11,789 nucleotides of DNA, from the NCBI GenBank assembly GCA_016209725.1, contig JACQVO010000037.1, positions 1 through 11,789 of the forward strand, given 5' to 3'. This document shows positions 1 through 6,299 of the stretch, piece by piece (the stretch's first letter is position 1; every line of letters starts with the position of its first letter). A program made the position numbers and the translations under genes. This DNA comes from Candidatus Methylomirabilota bacterium (GTDB lineage Bacteria > Methylomirabilota > Methylomirabilia > Methylomirabilales > 2-02-FULL-66-22). The notes beneath the pieces were generated by a model. That model worked only from the letters and a program-made list of their open reading frames with translations. It ran no database searches and was not told the origin of the DNA.

Positions 1-73
1 ACCGCCGGCCGACAGACGCGGCCAGCGCGCCGAACGCAGTCGCCTTCAACATGGTTCGCCGGGAAATACCCAT
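1..73 (-). CDS. 5' end of a Tat-signal (exported) protein, partial
   Basis: Reading the minus strand from an ATG at 71-73 gives 24 codons before the window edge: MGISRRTMLKATAFGALAAS and then VGRR. SRRTMLK at residues 4-10 fits the twin-arginine consensus (S/T-R-R-x-F-L-K) and is followed by an Ala-rich hydrophobic stretch, as in Tat signal peptides. A GGGAG Shine-Dalgarno-like run lies about 6 bases upstream of the ATG, which supports this start. The mature protein is outside the window, so its function is unknown. Tat signals are common on solute-binding proteins and cofactor-containing periplasmic enzymes. The gene diverges from the plus-strand gene at 331. Confidence 0.72.
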   Translation of the reverse strand, partial: MGISRRTMLKATAFGALAASVGRR

Positions 74-158
74 GAAGTTCTCCCTGTCGTTCCAGCGTCG
101 TGTGATTGACTTTGCGCTTCCCTGGGCGGTCCTTCGCGCCGTGCGTGTCGCGCAGCCA

Positions 159-177
159 GGAGCACAATATGTGCTCC
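159..177. promoter_or_regulatory. 19-bp perfect dyad in the divergent promoter region (possible operator)
   Basis: GGAGCACA and TGTGCTCC form two perfect 8-bp arms around a 3-bp ATA centre. The site sits in the 257-bp region between the divergent Tat-protein gene (start 73) and the plus-strand gene (start 331), about 85 bp from the first start codon. An AT-rich centre with short spacing looks more like a dimeric repressor or activator site than an RNA terminator, and no T-run follows it. No regulator gene is next to it in the window, so the binding protein is unknown. Confidence 0.4.
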
Positions 178-221
178 GAAGGAGCCCGATGCAAGGGGGA
201 ACGCAACCGAGGAGCGAATGC

Positions 222-250
222 TTGTCGGTTTCCTCTTGCCGCTCTACAGT
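222..250 (+). promoter_or_regulatory. Possible sigma70-type promoter for the 331 gene
   Basis: TTGTCG (222-227) and TACAGT (245-250) are separated by 17 bases. Each matches the housekeeping consensus at about 4 of 6 positions. The pair lies about 80 bases upstream of the ATG at 331. In GC-rich DNA such matches are weak evidence. No other stronger pair was seen in 74-330. Confidence 0.22.
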
Positions 251-330
251 GTATGCAAGCCCGCAGCCTCTGAGCGCAGTGACGCAGGAAGAGGGCTTGG
301 GCGGACTGGAGTCGGCGTGGGGGATTGACG

Positions 331-714
331 ATGGGTCTGGAATACACCGTCCGATTTCCCGGGGGCAAGCTGCTGGAGCTGGCCCGGGTGATGACGCTTT
401 TGGCCGAGCGTGGTTTCCCGGTCCAGCTCCGCATGGTGGACGGGGAGTTGACCCTGCCCACCGAGGGGCCGCCGGAGCGGTGGACCGACGTCCGGCTGGG
501 GACGCCGGCGGGTATGGTGACCCTCGCTCGTCGGGGCCAGGAGCTGGCGGTCGTCACCTGGGGGAACGCCGATGAGGCGATGCAGCGTGCCTGGAACGCC
601 GTGACCTGGGCAGTCGCGAAGGCAGGGGCGGGCGAGATCGTCCGGCCCGAGGGGCCGCAGAGCCCGGACGAGTTCTGCACCGCAGTCGGGCTGCTGGACC
701 TGCTGAAGGGGTGA
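331..714 (+). CDS. Unrecognised 127-aa soluble protein
   Basis: I do not recognise this family. The ATG at 331 was preferred to the in-frame TTG at 325 because a GGGGGA run lies just upstream of it. The 127-aa product has no signal peptide or membrane segment. Its mix of alternating hydrophobic strands (VQLRMVDGELTL, MVTLARRGQELAVVTW) and helical stretches (KLLELARVMTLLAERG, DEAMQRAWNAVTWAVAKAGAG) suggests a compact alpha/beta fold. A single Cys occurs near the C-terminus (DEFCTAVG). The acceptable codon structure and the following same-strand genes support a real gene. It may share a transcript with the genes at 788 and 1218, from which it is separated by only 73 bp and then 52 bp. Confidence 0.6.
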   Translation: MGLEYTVRFPGGKLLELARVMTLLAERGFPVQLRMVDGELTLPTEGPPERWTDVRLGTPAGMVTLARRGQELAVVTWGNADEAMQRAWNAVTWAVAKAGAGEIVRPEGPQSPDEFCTAVGLLDLLKG

Positions 715-787
715 GGGCGGGGCGATCTGCGCCAGCGCGCGGCAGGCATGGGTCCGGGATGTGGACTCACCACACTGGGGATCGACA

Positions 788-1165
788 ATGTCCTGGCGCC
801 TGGCATGTCTCGCCTTCTTGCTCGCTGGGCCCTCGGCAGCATCGGCGAATGACGCGCTCTGGGAGTTGCTGAAGGCAGGCGGACAGGTGATGGTGATCCG
901 GCATGCCTCGACCGAGCCGGGTGTGGGCGATCCGCCGGGTTTTCGTCTGGAGGACTGTGCCACGCAACGGAACCTCTCATCAGCAGGTCGGGAGGAGGCC
1001 GGGCGGATGAGAGACGCCTTCCGCGAGCGCGGGGTACCCGTCGGGCGGGTCCTGTCGAGCCGCTGGTGCCGGTGCCTGGACACGGCGCGCCTCGCCTTCG
1101 GCAGGGTGGAGCCGTGGCCTCCACTGGACTCGTTCTTCGATGCGGGTATGCCGGTCCCCCGATAG
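788..1165 (+). pseudogene. Histidine phosphatase family protein, C-terminally truncated
   Basis: Starting at the ATG at 788, the product begins with a Sec-type signal peptide (MSWRLACLAFLLAGPSAASA, probable cleavage after residue 20). The N-terminal half of an exported histidine phosphatase (phosphoglycerate-mutase-like) follows. The phosphate-binding VIRHAST carries Arg38 and catalytic His39. The family-typical GDPPGFRLEDCATQRNLS and the RVLSSRWCRCLDTARLAFG block also match. The protein stops at residue 125 just after SFFDAG. Known relatives run to roughly 180-200 residues and contain a second catalytic His in a GN..VTH-type motif, which is absent. Only 52 bases separate the stop from the next gene, so the rest was deleted rather than frameshifted. 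It is probably inactive. The ORF is otherwise clean, so the event may be recent. Confidence 0.7.
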
Positions 1166-1217
1166 CCTGTCTCGTGGACGCTTCGCCGTCCGTTCACATA
1201 GAGGTGGGAGCACGACG

Positions 1218-2216
1218 ATGAACGGCACCCGCAGCAGAGGAAACGGCCAAAAGTTGGCCGTGTTTTACGAGCACCCCGAGTGGTTCAAGCCCCTCTTCGC
1301 AGAGCTGGATCGGCGCGGCGTGGCATACGAGCGGCTCCTGGCACACCAGCATGTGTTCGACCCGGCTGAGCGAAGGTGCCCCTATGCCCTGGTCGTCAAC
1401 CGGATGAGCCCATCGGCCTACACCCGGGGCCACGGCAATGCGATTCCCTACACCCTGCAGTACCTGGCGTACCTGAAGGAGATCGGCGCCAACGTCCTAC
1501 ATGGTTACGCCACGTATGTCTATGAGTTCTCCAAAGCCCGGCAGATCAGCCTCCTCGAGCGGCTCGGTCTCCGGTATCCGCGGGCACGCGTGATCAACCA
1601 CCCGTCGCAGGGGCCGGTTGCCGCTGAGGGACTGACGTTTCCGGTCATCCTCAAACCCAATATCGGGGGGAGTGGCGCAAAGATCGTCCGATTCGACACC
1701 GCCGAAGCGTTGCGGTCGGCGGCCGAAGCCGGGATCTTGGACCTTGGCATCGACAACACCGCGCTGGTGCAGGAATACCTGCCGGCCGAGGGGAACAGCA
1801 TCGTCCGCGTGGAGGTCCTGAACGGAGAGTACCTGTATGCCATTCGCCTCTTCCTGATGGCCGACGAGTTCAATCTCTGTCCGGCCGATTACTGCCGGGT
1901 GCCCGAGAATGGCGGGCAGCCTGAGTCCAAGGGAGTCGCCGACGGCGTGTCTGGCCGCGGGGTGCCAATAATTGGATATACCGCACCGCCTCAGGTCATC
2001 GAGGACGTCAAGCGGATAACTAGGGCGGAGCAGATCGAGGTCGGGGGAGTGGAGTACCTTGTCAACAGTCGCGACGGGGAAGTCTACTATTACGACATCA
2101 ATGCCCTATCGAACTTCGTGGCCGACGCGCCGAATGTCATCGGCTTCGACCCATTCCCGCGCCTGGTGGACTTCTTGCTGGTGCGGGCCGGCCTCGCCAG
2201 TGCGGTGACGTCCTAG
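1218..2216 (+). CDS. ATP-grasp (RimK/glutathione-synthetase-like) ligase
   Basis: The ATG at 1218 follows a GAGGTGGGAG Shine-Dalgarno-like run, giving 332 aa. ATP-grasp enzymes join a carboxylate to an amine or thiol nucleophile through an acyl-phosphate, using ATP and Mg2+. The features seen are an N-terminal Rossmann-like preATP domain (about residues 12-120) and the nucleotide-binding segment FPVILKPNIGGSGAKIVRF (141-159), whose Lys sits in the usual VxKP position. VQEYLP (184-189) is the hinge strand that contacts adenine. YYDINALSNF (291-300) supplies the late Asp/Asn metal ligands. The insert DEFNLCPADYC (217-226) carries two cysteines and may be part of the substrate pocket. The substrate cannot be named. 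It is cytoplasmic, with no signal peptide. It is the last gene before the intergenic region that ends in a strong terminator. Confidence 0.78.
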   Translation: MNGTRSRGNGQKLAVFYEHPEWFKPLFAELDRRGVAYERLLAHQHVFDPAERRCPYALVVNRMSPSAYTRGHGNAIPYTLQYLAYLKEIGANVLHGYATYVYEFSKARQISLLERLGLRYPRARVINHPSQGPVAAEGLTFPVILKPNIGGSGAKIVRFDTAEALRSAAEAGILDLGIDNTALVQEYLPAEGNSIVRVEVLNGEYLYAIRLFLMADEFNLCPADYCRVPENGGQPESKGVADGVSGRGVPIIGYTAPPQVIEDVKRITRAEQIEVGGVEYLVNSRDGEVYYYDINALSNFVADAPNVIGFDPFPRLVDFLLVRAGLASAVTS

Positions 2217-2252
2217 AAGGCCCCGGCTCCTTCCCGCGGAGAGCGATTTCGC

Positions 2253-2282
2253 TTGAGCGCCCCGGAGCGCCTCTGGTACGAT
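2253..2282 (+). promoter_or_regulatory. Possible promoter upstream of a terminated transcript
   Basis: TTGAGC (2253-2258) and TACGAT (2277-2282) are separated by 18 bases and each matches the sigma70 consensus at 4 of 6 positions. The predicted start is about 2288-2290. Its placement makes it worth noting: it lies just before a GC-rich structured stretch and about 100 bp before a strong intrinsic terminator, within the non-coding gap between the ATP-grasp and flavoprotein genes. Confidence 0.35.
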
Positions 2283-2287
2283 CCCGA

Positions 2288-2427
2288 GGCCCCAGACGTG
2301 AGGGGGAGCTGAAACGGTGATCTTCGGGGAAGGGTGGGTCGCGGGGTGCCGATGAACCGGAAGAGGGGGCCCGAGGAAGTCAGGCGCCTTCCCTGGATTC
2401 CGTGCGATTCAGGGAAGGCGCTTTTGC
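2288..2427 (+). ncRNA. Candidate small RNA or regulated leader (about 140 nt)
   Basis: The stretch between the promoter-like pair and the terminator can close on itself: GGCCCC (2288-2293) pairs with GGGGCC (2366-2371). A purine-rich run, GGGAAGG (2327-2333), could instead pair with CCTTCCC (2387-2393) in the 5' arm of the terminator. That is the arrangement expected of an attenuator with competing structures. If the transcript reads through, the next gene is the flavoprotein starting at 2518. I compared it by eye with the glycine, TPP, cobalamin, SAM, SAH, guanidine, ZTP and fluoride riboswitch cores and matched none. It may therefore be an unassigned leader, an sRNA, or simply a GC-rich spacer. 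Confidence 0.3.
2384..2425 (+). terminator. Strong intrinsic terminator
   Basis: GCGCCTTCCCTG (2384-2395) and CAGGGAAGGCGC (2410-2421) form a perfect 12-bp stem around a 14-base loop, followed directly by TTTT (2422-2425). It lies 168 bp after the ATP-grasp stop and 92 bp before the flavoprotein start. It can end the upstream transcript or a separate short transcript that starts near 2289. Confidence 0.85.
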
Positions 2428-2517
2428 ATTCCGATTCGGGGTCCGCGTCACTCCCCCGAGGTCGGCCGGAGCTTCCGGCGACGGGCGCCCTCAACCCGAC
2501 GGCGGATCCCGCGTTCC

Positions 2518-3678
2518 ATGCGTCGGAATATGCGCAGGAACTATGACGTAGCGGTGATTGGGGCCGGGGTCTTCGGCGCCTGGACGGCATACCACCTCCG
2601 GAACGTCGGCCAAAGGGTCATCATTCTCGATGCCTATGGGCCAGCCAACAGCCGCGCCAGCTCCGGCGGCGAATCCAGGATCATCCGGATGGGATATGGC
2701 GCCGACGCGCTGTACACGCGGTGGTCGCTCCGTTCGCTTACGCTCTGGCGGGCATTCTTCCAACAGACGGGGCACCCGCTTTTCCACAAGACAGGGGTGC
2801 TCTGGATTGCGCGTGACGAGGACCCACACACCCTGAACACCCTCACGACGTTGACAGAGGTGGGCCTCCCCCACGAAAAGCTCTCGAGGTCCGAGCTGGA
2901 TGCGCGCTATCCCCAGATCGCCTTCGGGCCCGTAGCCTGGGGTGTCTTCGAGCCAGACAGTGGAGTCTTGATGGCTCGGCGGGCGGGGCAGGCCGTGGTC
3001 GAGGAGGCGATCCGGGCCGGTGCGGACTACCAACCGGCGGCTGTGGCAACTCCTTCTGGCAAGAGGCGGCTGGCCTCTGTGACCACCCAGAGCGGAGATC
3101 CAGTATCCGCAGGTGACTTTGTGTTTGCCTGCGGGCCCTGGCTGCCCAGGGTCTCCCCGCATGTCTTATGGAATCGCATCTTCCCGACGCGGCAATCGAT
3201 GTTCTTCTTCGGCGGACCTCCAGGAGACGGATGCTTTGCGCCTCCGGCGATGCCCGCCTGGATCGACTTCGGCGAGCAGATGTCTGGGATCCCCGATCTC
3301 GAGATCCGTGGCTTCAAGGTTGCGCCCGACCGCCACGGCCCGGTCTTGGACCCCGATCAAGACGATCGCGCCGTGACGAAGGAGGAGATCGTCGGAGTAC
3401 GAGAGTTCCTGGCTCGCCGCTTTCCTGTATTGGGGAATGCCCCTGTCATCGAAGCCAGGGTCTGTCAGTACGAGAACACGTCGAACGGAGACTTCCTGAT
3501 CGACCGCCTCCCCGACCTTGACAACGTCTGGCTGATCGGGGGCGGATCCGGTCACGGGTTCAAGCATGGTCCAGCGCTGGGGGCATACGTGACGGCACGG
3601 GTAACGAAGGGCGGAGCCATCGAGCCACGGTTCGGACTGGCAACCAAGGAGACTGTCCAGAGGCGTTCGGTCTTCTGA
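2518..3678 (+). CDS. FAD-dependent amine oxidase, monomeric sarcosine oxidase-like
   Basis: The 386-aa DAO-superfamily flavoprotein is close in length to Bacillus monomeric sarcosine oxidase (about 390), which oxidises N-methyl amino acids with O2 to give H2O2, formaldehyde and the primary amine. The dinucleotide-binding motif VIGAGVFG (13-20) is followed by the DAYGPANS loop. GGESRIIRMGYG places Arg54 and Arg57 at the positions of the flavin/substrate arginines of that enzyme. Lys267 in RGFKVAP matches its O2-activating Lys265. Cys316 in RVCQYENT matches Cys315, which bonds FAD covalently. Lys349 in GHGFKHGP matches Lys348. Known relatives also include N-methyltryptophan and pipecolate oxidases, so the substrate is uncertain. 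The in-frame ATG at 2530 is an alternative start; neither has a strong ribosome site. It is cytoplasmic and lies 89 bp upstream of the amidohydrolase on the same strand. Confidence 0.85.
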   Translation: MRRNMRRNYDVAVIGAGVFGAWTAYHLRNVGQRVIILDAYGPANSRASSGGESRIIRMGYGADALYTRWSLRSLTLWRAFFQQTGHPLFHKTGVLWIARDEDPHTLNTLTTLTEVGLPHEKLSRSELDARYPQIAFGPVAWGVFEPDSGVLMARRAGQAVVEEAIRAGADYQPAAVATPSGKRRLASVTTQSGDPVSAGDFVFACGPWLPRVSPHVLWNRIFPTRQSMFFFGGPPGDGCFAPPAMPAWIDFGEQMSGIPDLEIRGFKVAPDRHGPVLDPDQDDRAVTKEEIVGVREFLARRFPVLGNAPVIEARVCQYENTSNGDFLIDRLPDLDNVWLIGGGSGHGFKHGPALGAYVTARVTKGGAIEPRFGLATKETVQRRSVF

Positions 3679-3767
3679 GCTACTTGAGACCCTGCATGGC
3701 TGCCCTGACCGCAGAGAGATCCGATCGGGGTGGGAGACGACAACCCTGGGTGCCCAGGATGGGAAAC

Positions 3768-4994
3768 ATGATGCGGGTCGATTTCGCGCGACTGAAACGG
3801 GACCTGGAAGAGCTGGGCGCCATCGGCCGGACGCCGGAGGGCGGCGTGTCCCGCCCCTCCTGGAGCGATGCCGACATGGAGGCGCGGCGGTGGCTTCTCG
3901 AGCGGATCATCGCCGCCGGGATGCAGGGGCGGGTGGACGCGGCGGGAAACATCTTCGGTCGGTGGCAGTCCGGGAGCCCCGTGGTCCTGGTGGGCTCTCA
4001 CATTGATTCGGTCCCCAACGGCGGCATGTTTGACGGGGCCCTGGGTGTCCTGACCGCCTTGGAGTGCCTGCGGCGGATCAAGGAGGAGGGGGTAGGGCTC
4101 CGACACCCGCTGGAGCTGGTCGCGTTTACGGACGAGGAGGGGGCCTTCGGCGGCTTCTTCGGCAGCTTTGCCTTCACCGGCGTCCTGAAGGCCGGAGAGA
4201 TCCCGGACATCAGAGATTCCACGGGCCTCCGGATCGCTGACGCCATGGCCCGCCACGGGATGGAGGCGTTGCAGGCCCCGACAGCCTTCCGGAACCCCAA
4301 GGAGATCCGGGCGTACGTCGAGCTGCACATCGAGCAAGGGCCGGTCCTGGAAGCCCAGCGGATTCCCATCGGCGTGGTGGAGACCATCGTGGGGATCCGG
4401 CGGTACGGGATCACGTTTCGCGGTCGGGCCGACCACGCGGGCACGACCCCCATGGAGGAAAGGAGGAACGCGCTCCTGGGGGCGGCCGATCTGGTGGTGA
4501 AGGGACATCAGATGGTCCGTGCCGAGGGCACGTCCGCGAGCCGGGTGACGGTGGGCATCCTTCGGGTGAAGCCGGCGGTGGCCAACATCGTGCCGGCCGA
4601 GGCCTTCCTGACCTATGAGCTTCGGGAGCAGTCGGCGGAGTGGCTGCGCAGGCTCGCCGAGAAGTCCCGCGCTCTTGCCGCAGAGGTGGCTTCGGCTTGG
4701 GGGCTGGAGGTCTCTGTCGAGACGATCCTCGACATCGAACCGGTGCCCCTGGCCGAGGAGGTCCAGGCCGCCATCGTGGCCGCCGCGGGGGAGCTGGGGT
4801 GCCGGTCCCTCCGCATGCCGGCGATGGCAGGCCACGACGCCCAGGTGGTGGGGCGCGTGGCCAAAGCGGGGATGATCTTCGTGCCGAGTCGCGACGGTCG
4901 CAGCCATTCGCCGCTGGAGTTCACGGCCGACGAGGATGTGGAGCGCGGGGCGAACGTCCTCCTGCGGACGCTCCTGAAGCTGGCCGCCGAGTGA
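3768..4994 (+). CDS. M20-family N-carbamoyl-L-amino-acid / allantoate-type amidohydrolase
   Basis: The protein is a 408-aa zinc-dependent hydrolase of the AllC/HyuC/AmaB group, which removes the carbamoyl group from N-carbamoyl amino acids or hydrolyses allantoate. The metal-site motifs are all present. GSHIDSVPNGGMFDGALGV holds His78 and Asp89. FTDEEGAFG holds Glu124. ELHIEQGPVLE holds His187. GRSHSPLEF holds His380. AGHDAQV and FVPSRDG are also family signatures. The lid/dimerisation domain spans roughly residues 205-325, including GRADHAGTTPM. The ATG at 3768 was chosen because AGGA lies 8 bases upstream and the length then matches the family (about 410). In-frame ATGs at 3759 and 3771 are alternatives, and an upstream ATG at 3684 gives an unlikely basic N-terminus. 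Substrate choice within the family cannot be read from the sequence. The neighbouring oxidase suggests ureide or N-methyl amino acid breakdown. Confidence 0.88.
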   Translation: MMRVDFARLKRDLEELGAIGRTPEGGVSRPSWSDADMEARRWLLERIIAAGMQGRVDAAGNIFGRWQSGSPVVLVGSHIDSVPNGGMFDGALGVLTALECLRRIKEEGVGLRHPLELVAFTDEEGAFGGFFGSFAFTGVLKAGEIPDIRDSTGLRIADAMARHGMEALQAPTAFRNPKEIRAYVELHIEQGPVLEAQRIPIGVVETIVGIRRYGITFRGRADHAGTTPMEERRNALLGAADLVVKGHQMVRAEGTSASRVTVGILRVKPAVANIVPAEAFLTYELREQSAEWLRRLAEKSRALAAEVASAWGLEVSVETILDIEPVPLAEEVQAAIVAAAGELGCRSLRMPAMAGHDAQVVGRVAKAGMIFVPSRDGRSHSPLEFTADEDVERGANVLLRTLLKLAAE

Positions 4995-5437
4995 CGGAGA
5001 GGGCGAGCTGGGAGACCATCCTGAAGAAGCGGGACAACTATCCCCCGGCCTTCGACGGCTTCGATGCCCGCGCCGTCGCCGGGTACGGTCAAGGCAAGCT
5101 GGAGGAACTGCTCGCCAATCCCGGCATCATCCGGAACCGGCTCAAGATCAACGCCGCCGTTCAGAACGCCAAGGCCTTCCTGGCGGTCCAGAGGGAGTTC
5201 GGGAGCTTCGACGCCTATGTGTGGCGGTTCGTCGCCGGCCGCCCGAAGAGGAACGCCTGGAGAATGCCGGGGCAGATCCCGGGCCGAACGCCCGAATCCG
5301 ATGCGCTGAGCAAGGATCTGTCCGGACGGGGATTCACGTTCGTCGGCTCGACCATCTGCTATGCCTTCATGCAGGCAGTCGGCATGGTGAACGATCACGT
5401 TGTCTCGTGTTTTCGCTACAAGGAGGTCTCTTGGTAG
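4991..5437 (+). pseudogene. tag: DNA-3-methyladenine glycosylase I, N-terminally truncated
   Basis: A GTG overlaps the hydrolase TGA stop (GTGA at 4991-4994) and opens a 148-aa frame. From SWETILKKRDNY (residue 6) to the end it matches Tag, the base-excision enzyme for 3-methyladenine. Matching blocks are NPGIIRNRLKINAAVQNAKAFL, FGSFDAYVWRFV, TPESDALSKDLSGRGFTFVG, and STICYAFMQAVGMVNDHVVS followed by CF. Compared with the E. coli enzyme (187 aa), about the first 40-45 residues are missing. These include two zinc ligands (Cys4, His17) and the catalytic Glu38. His136 and Cys140 still match the C-terminal zinc pair. Homology begins within 12 bases of the hydrolase stop, which looks like a deletion junction. 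No independent ribosome site is visible, so any translation would be coupled to the hydrolase. It is probably inactive as a glycosylase. Confidence 0.82.
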
Positions 5438-5487
5438 CCCTGGCCAGAATCACGGTGATGTATTGTGCGGACGCAAACTCTGAATCC

Positions 5488-5511
5488 CCCTCTCCCCTCT
5501 GCGGGAGAGGG
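5488..5511. repeat. Hairpin repeat, copy A (CCCTCTCCC/GGGAGAGGG)
   Basis: Perfect 9-bp arms, CCCTCTCCC (5488-5496) and GGGAGAGGG (5503-5511), flank a 6-base loop. TCCCCCTC (5485-5492) can also pair with GAGGGGGA (5519-5526), so two structures are possible. The repeat lies in the 265-bp gap downstream of the tag remnant. There is no T-run, so it is a repeat rather than a classical terminator. Confidence 0.7.
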
Positions 5512-5564
5512 TAGGGGTGAGGGGGACGGTCGGGTACCCTCTGGGTGCGGCGCCCCTGATTGCA

Positions 5565-5587
5565 CCCTCTCCCATCCAGGGAGAGGG
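5565..5587. repeat. Hairpin repeat, copy B
   Basis: The same 9-bp stem (5565-5573 with 5579-5587) recurs around a different 5-base loop (ATCCA), 53 bp after copy A. The stem is kept while the loop differs, so the stem is the conserved part. Copies A and B may be the ends of one composite unit of about 105 bp. Nothing else is seen in 5588-5702 except the ribosome site of the next gene. Confidence 0.65.
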
Positions 5588-5702
5588 AGAATAAACGAGC
5601 GTCACCGTACTTAAGAAACGCACTACTTGCCTCGGGAGGGCCGATCGCTCGGCTCCGAGGTTTCGTAGGCCTCCCACAGTAACCGGCTTTCCAGGAGGGA
5701 CC

Positions 5703-6143
5703 ATGATCACCCGCCAAGCACTCAAGCTGAACTGGGAGGGGACAAACCGGATCCTTCAGGCGGCCGTGCAAAAGGTCCGGGACCTTGGCGTTCCCATGAG
5801 CATCGCGGTCGTGGACGAGGGGGGCCACCTGCTGGGCTTTGCCCGGACCGATAACGGGAAGCCGCATAACATCCGCATCGCGCTGGCCAAGGCGCGCGCG
5901 ACCGCCTCCAACAGGCTTCCTACGGGGAAGATCAGCTCCACGGGACAGCCGCTCAACGACCACATGGCTATTGCGCTTCCCTTGGCGGCCGGGACGGACA
6001 TGTTCGTCACCTTCACGGGCGGCGTCCCCATCATGGTGGACGGGCACTGTGTGGGTGGCGTCGGCGTGAGCGGGGGCACAGGAGAGCAGGACGCCGAGGT
6101 GGCGCGAGCGGGGATCGCTGCCGCGACAGGCGGGGACGCTTAA
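5703..6143 (+). CDS. GlcG/HbpS-family protein (haem-binding-like, DUF336)
   Basis: The ATG at 5703 has a near-perfect ribosome site (AGGAGGGA, 2 bases of spacing after the run), giving 146 aa. Family hallmarks are MSIAVVDEGGHLLGFARTD (32-50), the TGGVPI turn (105-110) and the Gly-rich GGVGVSGGTGEQD (118-130). Members of this family form small alpha/beta oligomers. HbpS of Streptomyces binds haem, GlcG sits in glycolate operons, and others accompany diol or aromatic catabolism genes. The precise role is generally unknown. No signal peptide is seen, so it is likely cytoplasmic. Hairpin repeats flank it on both sides, which isolates it from its neighbours and suggests a separate transcript. Confidence 0.85.
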   Translation: MITRQALKLNWEGTNRILQAAVQKVRDLGVPMSIAVVDEGGHLLGFARTDNGKPHNIRIALAKARATASNRLPTGKISSTGQPLNDHMAIALPLAAGTDMFVTFTGGVPIMVDGHCVGGVGVSGGTGEQDAEVARAGIAAATGGDA

Positions 6144-6196
6144 CCCAGATTATTCGTGAACTCGCTTCGTGCCTCGCGGCTGCCCCCTCAGCCTAT

Positions 6197-6249
6197 CCCT
6201 CTCCCGTCACCCGTTGCAGTGGGAAGAGCAACGGGTCCCCGGGAGAGGG
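6197..6249. repeat. Nested hairpin repeat, copy C
   Basis: The outer arms are again CCCTCTCCC (6197-6205) and GGGAGAGGG (6241-6249). Inside them a second perfect 9-bp stem, ACCCGTTGC (6209-6217) with GCAACGGGT (6228-6236), surrounds a 10-base loop. This is the third use of the same outer stem within 800 bp. It lies 53 bp after the GlcG stop and could act as a transcript-end stabiliser, though no T-run follows. Confidence 0.7.
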
Positions 6250-6299
6250 CATCAAGAATTGTGCTCCCGTCCCGGGAGGGCCCGTTCCCATCTGTTGGC

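Noticed and set aside
51..575. 174-codon plus-strand open frame
   Set aside because: It has no ribosome site and low-complexity composition. It overlaps the better-supported frame starting at 331 and crosses the divergent promoter region.
244..1197. 317-codon minus-strand open frame over the first plus-strand genes
   Set aside because: The composition is rich in Arg, Pro, Gly and Ser with no domain pattern, and it lies antisense to a clear histidine phosphatase frame. It is a GC-rich shadow frame.
2288..2427. Known riboswitch or 4.5S/6S-type RNA
   Set aside because: I compared it by eye with the glycine, TPP, cobalamin, SAM, SAH, guanidine, ZTP and fluoride riboswitches and with the SRP RNA core, and found none of the conserved blocks. 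It was kept only as an unassigned candidate.
2334..2546. Possible 70-aa small gene spanning the terminator
   Set aside because: It reads through the strong intrinsic terminator and overlaps the flavoprotein start. The sequence looks like non-coding DNA and has no clear ribosome site.
3552..4907. 451-codon minus-strand open frame antisense to the amidohydrolase
   Set aside because: It is rich in His, Pro, Arg and Gly and has no recognisable motif, while the opposite strand encodes a complete M20 enzyme with all its metal ligands.
5488..6249. CRISPR array
   Set aside because: The repeated units are inverted hairpin stems with irregular spacing, not evenly spaced direct repeats with unique spacers, and no cas gene is nearby.
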